In this document: positions 27,951 through 35,800 of the stretch, piece after piece
Numbering within the stretch: the first letter of the stretch is position 1
Layout: each line of letters starts with the position of its first letter
IMG/VR virus record: IMGVR_UViG_3300030102_003384
Span: 1-40,481 of that record
Source of the DNA: a virus
Reading direction: 5' to 3' (one strand)
DNA length: 40,481 bases
Notes under the pieces: generated by a model
Told to the model about the DNA's origin: nothing
The model's input: the letters and a program-made list of their open reading frames with translations, nothing else
Databases searched by the model: none
Position numbers and translations under genes: made by a program

Positions 27951-29004
27951 CCCAATAGTAACGGTATAGATGTTGCCAACTCCACTCTTCTTCTTCCCAT
28001 GGATATTTATCGTACATTAATTCTACTTTATCAAAATTACATCCTACTCTAGGGTTTGTAAACATCCCTAAGCTTGCTCTGTTTACATGAATGTAATCTG
28101 TAAAGGTAGACATTACGCTTCCTAAAAACTGAAAGGAGTAACTAGGAATTAGTTGGTCATATATAGTAGCGGTCAGGGGTGTTAAGTCTTGTATAAAATC
28201 ATCTAAGAAATAAATCTTATAATCTTTTCTCAAAAAATCAAATATAGATTTATCTTTTTCATCAGTTGCAATGTAGAGTGGTAATTCTTTTTTAAACAAA
28301 TGCCTATCCAAGTACAAGGGTATATCGTGCAGCAATCCAACAGTCTCTGGTCTGGTGTCTATAAAATCTCCACGTCTCACATGAATGGAGTTATATTCGC
28401 CGAGGTCTTTTCTAACTAAATCTATTTTATTTATATGTTCATCTTTAAATTTAAAACCATGAAGCATTTTATTTTTTATATCTTTTTGTTTTTCTAACGT
28501 TGAGCCGTACACACTGTGATAAAAATGACCAAATAGATTACGAGGGAAGTGAATAAACTTATCCTCGTGTTTCAAGTTATATTGTTTTCTGCCTTGAGAA
28601 AATTGTGTAAAGTCAATAATATCTTTTACTTCATGAGTTAAAACAAAACCTATGCAACTAGACAAAGGATGTAATTCTTTATACTCACCGTTAAACAACA
28701 TTATTTTTGCTATGTTATCTACACCACTAAAATATGTTTTGCCATTTAAAGCTGCGTATTCAGGTATATCATAATAATTAACTGTGTTAAAAGTTTGTTT
28801 AAACACCTTCTCATCCCATATATCAAATGGATTTATGTATGTTTCTTTTTTATCCCAAGGATTTATAGCGTTAAAATAAATACCAGGTGGTATAATAAAT
28901 TTTCTACCAGTGATTTCTGATATAGCTAAACCTATTTCTAAAGACATCCTTACGTTAGCAAATCCTGCCCACCAAGGTTCGATAGAAATATATTTATCCG
29001 ACAT
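27943..29004 (-). CDS. Fucosyltransferase-like (GT-B, HxRRGD) protein, 353 aa
   Basis: Starting at the ATG at 29004, the N-terminal region resembles fucosyltransferases (ISIEPWWAGFANVRMSLEIG, then a FIIPP strand), and IHVRRGDF (residues 207-214) is the conserved GDP-fucose-binding motif of O-fucosyltransferases and alpha-1,2/1,6-fucosyltransferases. The later SVMSTFTDYIHVNRASLG segment fits the same fold. An in-frame upstream start would overlap the dioxygenase gene by 107 bp; 29004 leaves an 11-bp overlap and is preferred. The donor may be GDP-L-galactose, since the cassette carries the 3,5-epimerase and no fucose synthase is visible here. Confidence 0.75.
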   Translation of the reverse strand: MSDKYISIEPWWAGFANVRMSLEIGLAISEITGRKFIIPPGIYFNAINPWDKKETYINPFDIWDEKVFKQTFNTVNYYDIPEYAALNGKTYFSGVDNIAKIMLFNGEYKELHPLSSCIGFVLTHEVKDIIDFTQFSQGRKQYNLKHEDKFIHFPRNLFGHFYHSVYGSTLEKQKDIKNKMLHGFKFKDEHINKIDLVRKDLGEYNSIHVRRGDFIDTRPETVGLLHDIPLYLDRHLFKKELPLYIATDEKDKSIFDFLRKDYKIYFLDDFIQDLTPLTATIYDQLIPSYSFQFLGSVMSTFTDYIHVNRASLGMFTNPRVGCNFDKVELMYDKYPWEEEEWSWQHLYRYYWDE

Positions 29005-30295
29005 AATCCCAGTCTTTAAGCTTATAGTGTACGTAAAAGTTTCTAAAATGTGTACCTCCAAAGACTTCATTCCTTCCGTGTTCACACACGGCTGACTCAT
29101 AAAGTATCATATCTCCAGGCTGAGCATATACTTTATACCATTCTCCGTCATGTCCCTGAATATCCAAAGGCCAGTCATCAGACTCTGGTTTGTTAGAACA
29201 ACCGCAAGCTAAATCTTTGTCTACTATAATTATAGAACTTATGTGGTGCGTAGCTATTCTGTCTACATGAGAAGTTAATGTTGCTCCTTTTGTGTAGGAA
29301 CGAATACCATATATAAATGATTTTAATAATGGCTCATTTACCCAGTCTTGATGAGTTTTCAAAAGTTGGTCGTGTATCATTGTTCTTACAGTAGGCAAAT
29401 GGTCAAACGACATAAGCTCAGAACCTCCTCCTACAATAAACTGTTCTTTACCTACAAACTCTTCTTTTTCTAATTTATCTTTAAGTAGCTCATAAGACTC
29501 TCTGATTAAATTCCATGTATCTGTGGGACATTTTATCAAAGCAAAACCATTATCAGTAAATCTTGGAAAATCTTCTGCGTTGCTAAATGATTTCACGGCA
29601 GGTTTTTCTTTTATTTCATTTACTTGATTAGCTTTGACAATGTAAGATTTGTTTTGCATTTCTTCTATAATCTTAGGCTCTTCTACTTTTTGAACAGTCT
29701 TTTCAATTTTAGAATCATTAAACATTTTTTCATCTCCAGCTCCATCCCAACTATTTTCTCTCCACCAAGAAGTAACTATATATTTTTTCCCTTCATCCAC
29801 GGTAACACCTTCATGTAAATATTGTTCTTGTAACTTTCCGTCTTTCATGTTTTCCCACCATAAAGCTTTACCTATTTCAGGCTCTACGGTTTTGTTTAGT
29901 TTGGGAAAATGTGTGCCCCCTCCTTTGTACCCCTCGTTTAAATAAATCATTAAGGTGTGTGTTCTGTTACCTGATGCTTTACAGTGCATATCGTAAGCAG
30001 GGCCACTAAAAAAATCATTATGTGGTTTAAAATATTGTCCTGGCTCATACAGCTGACCTTGAAGAGCTTCTCCTTTATTAACATCTAAATTTAAATGACT
30101 GGCTATTTTTGTTTTGATATTCCATACCAGACCACTGTTGCCATCTAAGTTAGAAGTGCTTGACGTTCGGTGGTCTGTTACATCTGAGCGGTCAGTTCCA
30201 CCAACAACAACAGATGAGCGACTATGATTTGCATCAATCATAGCAATTAGTTCCTGACACTCGTCAGGTGTTAGAAAGTTTTTTATTTCTTGCAT
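28994..30295 (-). CDS. Tandem 2OG-Fe(II) dioxygenase, N-terminal prolyl 4-hydroxylase-like, 433 aa
   Basis: Two complete dioxygenase domains are fused. Domain 1 (about 1-185) reads YEPGQYFKPHNDFF, with His92 and Asp94 as iron ligands, distal His161 and 2-oxoglutarate-binding Lys171, exactly the prolyl-4-hydroxylase layout. Domain 2 (about 245-430) repeats it as SHVDR (His343, Asp345), His406 and Arg418. A charged ~50-residue linker joins them. The reaction is O2- and 2-oxoglutarate-dependent hydroxylation. Adjacent genes encode glycosyltransferases and fibre proteins full of S/T/A-P repeats, so domain 1 probably hydroxylates those prolines. It is driven by a promoter at 30316-30346. Confidence 0.88.
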   Translation of the reverse strand: MQEIKNFLTPDECQELIAMIDANHSRSSVVVGGTDRSDVTDHRTSSTSNLDGNSGLVWNIKTKIASHLNLDVNKGEALQGQLYEPGQYFKPHNDFFSGPAYDMHCKASGNRTHTLMIYLNEGYKGGGTHFPKLNKTVEPEIGKALWWENMKDGKLQEQYLHEGVTVDEGKKYIVTSWWRENSWDGAGDEKMFNDSKIEKTVQKVEEPKIIEEMQNKSYIVKANQVNEIKEKPAVKSFSNAEDFPRFTDNGFALIKCPTDTWNLIRESYELLKDKLEKEEFVGKEQFIVGGGSELMSFDHLPTVRTMIHDQLLKTHQDWVNEPLLKSFIYGIRSYTKGATLTSHVDRIATHHISSIIIVDKDLACGCSNKPESDDWPLDIQGHDGEWYKVYAQPGDMILYESAVCEHGRNEVFGGTHFRNFYVHYKLKDWDYVG

Positions 30296-30315
30296 TAGAT
30301 TTAATTAAATTTAAT

Positions 30316-30346
30316 TAAAGTTATAAATAAAAAATTGAAAGACAAA
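30316..30346 (-). promoter_or_regulatory. Promoter of the hydroxylation/glycosylation cassette
   Basis: The minus strand has TTTG (30343-30346), a 19-nt spacer and TAACTTTA (30316-30323), one mismatch from TAnnTTTG. It lies between the 826-aa fibre gene and the dioxygenase gene. Confidence 0.6.
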
Positions 30347-30349
30347 AGA

Positions 30350-32830
30350 TTATGGACAAGTAGTACTTGTACATGAGCTTGTAAATGCTGCTCCGTTCCA
30401 GTATCTGTAGAAGCTTCCCGTGTTATAATAACCAGGCAATGCTAATCTATCACAATTACTTGTTCTATCAAGTCTTGTTGCAGTACAGAAATCTGTTGTG
30501 TTCATATAGAATGTTTGGTAGTTAGCACATAGTATATCTCCTACTGTTGCTACTAACTCTAAGCTAACTGCGTTACATGCAGCACTTGGCGCAGGTGTTG
30601 GAGCTGGCGCAGGCGTTGGACTAGGCGTCGGACTAGGCGTCGGACTCGGTGTTGGTGTTCCTGCGTTACACTGAGCACATGATGCGTGTGTTGATACTGG
30701 CGCATTTCCATTTATACCAGCTGGTATGTCTTGTATTTCATAACAATGTCCGTCTGCCATTAATGCTGCTGAACCAACTGCTAATACAGAAGATGACACT
30801 AATTCAGTGTATGTATTTGCGCCACCGTCACATCTTGTAATAGCGTAGTAGTAATTAGATACTACAGGTGCTGGCGTAGGACTCGGTGTAGGACTCGGTG
30901 AAGGAGTCGGACTTGGAGCTGGCGTTGGAACTGGTGCTGGCGTAGGTGCACCTGTACATCCAGTAAAGTTATTAAACGCACAACCTCCAGTTGTTGTAGC
31001 TGTAAGTGTAGCTGTACAAACTGGGCTTATTCCTGTTGTTGCAGTTATTTCAAAACATTGCGTTCCATTCCATGTAGGACAACTTCCACCACCTCCGGAC
31101 AATCTCACCGCTAAACCATTAATTAATCCACTACTTCCATTTATTGTAATATCATAAGACAATCCAGTTATACAATCTTGGACTCTAACATTCTGAGTTG
31201 CTACAGGCGCTGGTGTTGGTGCTGGTGTAGGCGTTGGTGCTGCACAGCTAACTTTTGCATTTACAGTTCCAGAAGAGTTAATAAGAAGTGCATAATCAGG
31301 TTGCGCTTGACCCTGAACATTTGATACACCATACCATAATAACCCACCGTTAAATACAGTTGATTGTGATGAGTTAGCATACATGGTATCTCCAGTTTGT
31401 ATTAATCCAACGTTTGCTCTACTTGTAAACATGTAAGAACTTGTAGCTATACCACAAGCAGCTGTATCAGTTGCAGAACCATTCTGTGCAAACGCTGTGC
31501 TAAATGTGCTTGGACTTTCACAATCAAAACAATTATTAAAGCTTGTTAGAGACTCAACGCTTATGCTAGAGCTTCCAGTAGTAGATTGTGGGTTTGAGAA
31601 ACATAAATCATTTCCACTTACATTATATCTAACTACACTTGGCCAGCTTGAAGTTGTAGTAAGTTTTCTAAATACCTGCGTTGTGTTAGTGTAACACTCA
31701 GTATATTCATTGTATTCATATATAGGAGTCGGAGCACAACCACCACAACTACTGTAAGCTGAATTAACAGTTACTGTAGAATCATAAGTTGTCGCCGCAC
31801 TATCTATTATTTCCCAACATGTAGCGCCAGTAAACTCTGGATTTGGCCCTGCAGCCGCTCCAGTTATTTCTATTGATTGTGAGTTTATATATCCAGACGT
31901 ACCTGAAATTCTCACTTTATATGTTGGCGATGTTGTACCACACTGTCTTATTTCAACATCTTGAGTAGGCGCAGCAGTCGGCGCTGGCGCTGGTGTTGGA
32001 GGAGTCATACAATTAACTATTGCATCTACTGCTCCCGTAGAATTAATCAATAAAGCAAAACCACTATCTAAATTAGGATACTTTCCTGTAGTGTCAGTTA
32101 CCCCGTACCATTTCAAACCACCATTAAATATGTTAGTTAATCCTGCATTTGTATACAATACGTCTCCTACTTGTATTGACGCCACATTAGCTCTTGATGT
32201 AAACATAGAAACTGATGTCTGAGCCAGACACGCTGCTCCTGATGAGCTTTGTCCTGCGTTTACATTATCCGTTGAGAATATTTGAGTTGATGCTACTGGT
32301 ACAGGTGATGGCGTAGGACTAGGGCTTGGTGTTGGGCTTGGTGTTGGTGTTACACATGAAGCACAATTAGCAAACGAAGGTAAACCTGCTGCATCCACTG
32401 TTGAAGTAGAACCTGTAGCTGACGGGTTTTCCCAACATACTCCGCTATAAACCAATACATTAGGGAAACTACCACCTGAAACTAATCTAAATACTTGTGT
32501 ATTTGTACTACTACATTGATTATATTCTCTATAATCATAAGTAACAACTGGTGCAGGAGTCGGACTAGGGCTAGGCGTAGGACTAGGGCTAGGCGTAGGA
32601 CTTGGTGTTACTGTTGGCGCTGGTGTTGGTATAGGGCTAGGTGATGGAGACAAACAATTAGGACACGAAGTCTCTGCAAATAATACTCCAGAAGCTTGCT
32701 GTCTATATATTGATTGGTCAGAATACCATCCATCAGGAGCAAAAGTAGTTAGCGCTGCATCTAAATACAACGCAGTAGCAGTTGAAAAACTTACTGAACT
32801 ATAATAATATGTTCCTGTTGTTGCCGCCAT
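30350..32830 (-). CDS. Modular Cys- and Pro-rich fibre-like protein, 826 aa
   Basis: A large surface protein made of disulphide-rich modules separated by linkers of PSP, PTP and PAP repeats. At least three module types recur: one with YDYREYNQC...QVFR...CASC (two copies), one with AACL...SMFTSRANV...FNGGL(K/L)WYGV...INS(T/S)G (two copies) and one with V..C...Y.I.I.G.SG..(two copies). Linkers up to 35 residues long (around nt 32650-32550, 32340-32290, 30950-30870 and 30655-30590) are S/T/A-P repeats like plant arabinogalactan glycomodules. It is probably a tail fibre or host-recognition adhesin. The cassette for prolyl hydroxylation and glycosylation lies immediately downstream. No enzymatic motif. 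Confidence 0.75.
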   Translation of the reverse strand: MAATTGTYYYSSVSFSTATALYLDAALTTFAPDGWYSDQSIYRQQASGVLFAETSCPNCLSPSPSPIPTPAPTVTPSPTPSPSPTPSPSPTPAPVVTYDYREYNQCSSTNTQVFRLVSGGSFPNVLVYSGVCWENPSATGSTSTVDAAGLPSFANCASCVTPTPSPTPSPSPTPSPVPVASTQIFSTDNVNAGQSSSGAACLAQTSVSMFTSRANVASIQVGDVLYTNAGLTNIFNGGLKWYGVTDTTGKYPNLDSGFALLINSTGAVDAIVNCMTPPTPAPAPTAAPTQDVEIRQCGTTSPTYKVRISGTSGYINSQSIEITGAAAGPNPEFTGATCWEIIDSAATTYDSTVTVNSAYSSCGGCAPTPIYEYNEYTECYTNTTQVFRKLTTTSSWPSVVRYNVSGNDLCFSNPQSTTGSSSISVESLTSFNNCFDCESPSTFSTAFAQNGSATDTAACGIATSSYMFTSRANVGLIQTGDTMYANSSQSTVFNGGLLWYGVSNVQGQAQPDYALLINSSGTVNAKVSCAAPTPTPAPTPAPVATQNVRVQDCITGLSYDITINGSSGLINGLAVRLSGGGGSCPTWNGTQCFEITATTGISPVCTATLTATTTGGCAFNNFTGCTGAPTPAPVPTPAPSPTPSPSPTPSPTPAPVVSNYYYAITRCDGGANTYTELVSSSVLAVGSAALMADGHCYEIQDIPAGINGNAPVSTHASCAQCNAGTPTPSPTPSPTPSPTPAPAPTPAPSAACNAVSLELVATVGDILCANYQTFYMNTTDFCTATRLDRTSNCDRLALPGYYNTGSFYRYWNGAAFTSSCTSTTCP
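32562..32597. repeat. Tandem 18-bp DNA repeats in a proline-rich linker
   Basis: Two perfect adjacent copies of GGACTAGGGCTAGGCGTA (plus strand) start at 32562 and 32580, followed by a decaying third. Similar 12-bp GGACTAGGCGTC repeats lie at ~30619-30650. They encode PSP/TP units and would allow linker length to change by slippage. Confidence 0.8.
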
Positions 32831-32841
32831 TTATAATTTTA

Positions 32842-32849
32842 CAAAGTTA
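32842..32849 (-). promoter_or_regulatory. Bacteroidetes-type -7 element before the 826-aa fibre gene
   Basis: The minus strand reads TAACTTTG, 11 nt upstream of the ATG at 32830, just beyond the stop of the 1666-aa gene. It suggests separate transcription of the fibre gene. Confidence 0.5.
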
Positions 32850-32854
32850 ACCAT

Positions 32855-35800
32855 TTATACTGAACATCTTGAATCTCCACATCCTGAAACCACAACTGTT
32901 ACCTCTCCATTTGTACCTGTACCTCCAGTAGCATATAGTGAAGCACATCCTACCACTGTTCCTCCGCTTGAATATTGTACTTCGTTTCCTACTACTACTC
33001 CTAACGTTGTGTTTGCTTTTAAATATACTGCTTGCAAGTTAACACAATCTATACCAATGAAATAATTATAAGTTGGTATTGATGGTGCTGGCGTCGGAGA
33101 CGGTGTTGGGCTTGGCGCTGGTGTAAATGTACAATCACAACATGACTCGAAGAAACTTCCTGATGAAAAACATAATTGTTGACCTATAGAATTTCTTAAA
33201 TCATATATTAAATATAACTTGCTACCTCCAGCTGGCATTACGAAATCAGCAGTATAAAGATTAGGAGCTCCAGTGCTGTTAATAGGAGTTGCTTGTACTG
33301 AAGCAGCTAATAAAATGTTTATATCTGTGGAGTTGTTTTCATATAAAGCGTCAGTCCTTAAATATCTAAACTCGTTTTCTGTTGGGTCAAACACATAATT
33401 ATCAAAGTTAATTTTATTACTTCTCATCGTTATAGTAGCTCCATCTGGAGGTATTATGTTTGAACCTTGAGGGCCTTCTAACTCTCTGTATTGAGAAACT
33501 ATTGGGTCGTTAGGACTAGCTAAAAATGTAACTAAATCGGTTTGCGTAGGTGAACTTACTGTGTTGTTTGTCCAGTTAAATTCAGTATGTATAAATTGAC
33601 CTGCATTAGCATTAGTTGTTAATGTTACACTGTATACGCTAAACAATTCTTCTTCAGGACACTTAGCTGTTACTTGAATTGTATCCGCTACTGACGAATC
33701 TGTTGATATTATTATAACTACTTCACTTGGAGTTGGGTTTGGTTTTGGAAACTTTAAAGTTCCGCTTTGATATACAACACCAGTGGTATATGTAACACCA
33801 TCATATATAGCTTGTATCGTATAGCCCACTCCTGATGCTTGACCTTCGGTTTCAATATCTACCCCTCCTTCAGTTACAATTTGCTGTTCAGTTCCCTCTG
33901 TCACAATTAAGTCAGAATTTTCAAAAGGTATAACGTAATCTATTTCTACAAAGAATAATTTTGAAGGTGGGCCTACATCTTCTCCTATATCTACACAATA
34001 AACAAATTCTTGATTAGGTAAAACAGTTATATTTTTAGTAACACCACAGGCTGTACAAAGCTCAGTCTCTGGTTTAACAATAGTGTTAGAGGTAAATACA
34101 TACTCGTGCATATACGGGTCATATCCTCCCAGTTTCTGAGTGGCTGAAGCTTCGGCAAATAAATCTCTAAACCAACTTCTCATACCTTGGTTAGATATTA
34201 CTGATAATGTTTCATCTTGCGCAGAACTTCCTGTCAGTTTTACAACAACATTTCTTTTTGCATCTGAAAAATATTTATTAGCTCCAAATTCAGCAAAACT
34301 TTCTGGGTGATTACTAATACCGTAATCTTCGATACGAGCTATTTGTGTTCCTAAAACTTCAGGTACTGAGGTAACATCACCACCACCCGTAGAATCTGAT
34401 AGTAAGTTTTTACCAGCTAGCACGTAAGATATTTTATCTTCTTGCAGCACAAGAATATCGGTTTCTCTTGCAAACAAAATTTCTACATCTCCATACGTTT
34501 CCTCTAATGGTTTAAAATTCAACAGGCCTAGGTTAAATTCATTTAATCTATTTACATTAGATTCATCGTTAAAGACACCACTGTAAGTTAAATCTGCAAA
34601 CCTATGAGCTGCTTTATATTCTTCATTCGATGTGGTAAATATTCTATTCCCTAACGTAACCTGCTTTCCTTTTATAGAGTCTTTTATTTTATTACTTTCT
34701 ACACCATTTCCAAAAGTGTAACAATTGAAAAACCCTGTGTTTACTATAGCAGATTTATTAATAACGCCAAATGAATCTTTAGATTGATTTTGAACATTAC
34801 CTAAATGTAAGTCTCCGTTTATATCAAAAGACTCATTGTTTTCATACCACACATCTGGCAATGCCTCTTCTGGTTGTGTTTCAAACACATAAGTTGAGTC
34901 TGCTCTATATACTGTAAAGTTTACTTCAACTCTGGATAATCTATGAGACATGTTAGAACCTCCGTTATAACATGAACTTGAGCCTGATACTAATAAATAA
35001 ATTAAATTATTACCGCTTGGGTCTTGAGTGCTAGTATCTTCATATAACCTGTAGTAAAATTTTTGATTCGGACTTGTTGCTGTGCTGTCAAAATAAGCTG
35101 CAGAAGCTATTTGAGCTCCAGTTAACTGACCTGTATATATAATTGATGTAGCATAAGGAGGGCTAGCTTGTGAGTTTGCAGGGGTAATATAATCATTAGA
35201 TATTGTTACATCATCAGCTTTATCTTCTACACCTTCATTTAATATTTGCTCAACATTATCACCTTCCCACCATTCTTTCATATTGGCATAGTTCCTTGTT
35301 GATGTCAATGTTTTAGTAAGCGTATAATTTTTTTTCATACAAGCAGCATCTACATCTTCTGGGACTCCTTGTCTTGTAAACTCAATACTCATTTGTATTC
35401 TAGTTCCTACCGGTACATCATAAACATTAAAAGCTGTAGTACTTCCAGAGGTATTTACTCCTGTAAATAAAGGATAAGCTACTACTGGATAAGTATCCTG
35501 CGCGCCTCTTGCAGTTGATTTATATGGTCCTGTACTTATAATAGCATCCGTTCCTTCTTGAGCAACAAAATTGGAAGCGTTAATTTTCATGTACGTTCCA
35601 CCAAACACCTCTACCTCTGCACCTGCAGCGTCAAATATTTTTATAAACCCTGCTGGTTGATTTTCTTTTTCTAATACAGTTGCTATTGTACAATTATTTC
35701 TAACACCGCTAGCATCTGCTTTTACTATTAAACTATCACCAGCTTCTACTTTTGCAGCGTTTTCTCCATCTAGTAAAAAATAACTGGAATTAGTTCCAGA

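Noticed and set aside
30600-32640. Repeats that could suggest a CRISPR array
   Set aside because: The repeats are short, in frame and encode proline-rich linkers inside an open reading frame; there are no spacers of uniform length.
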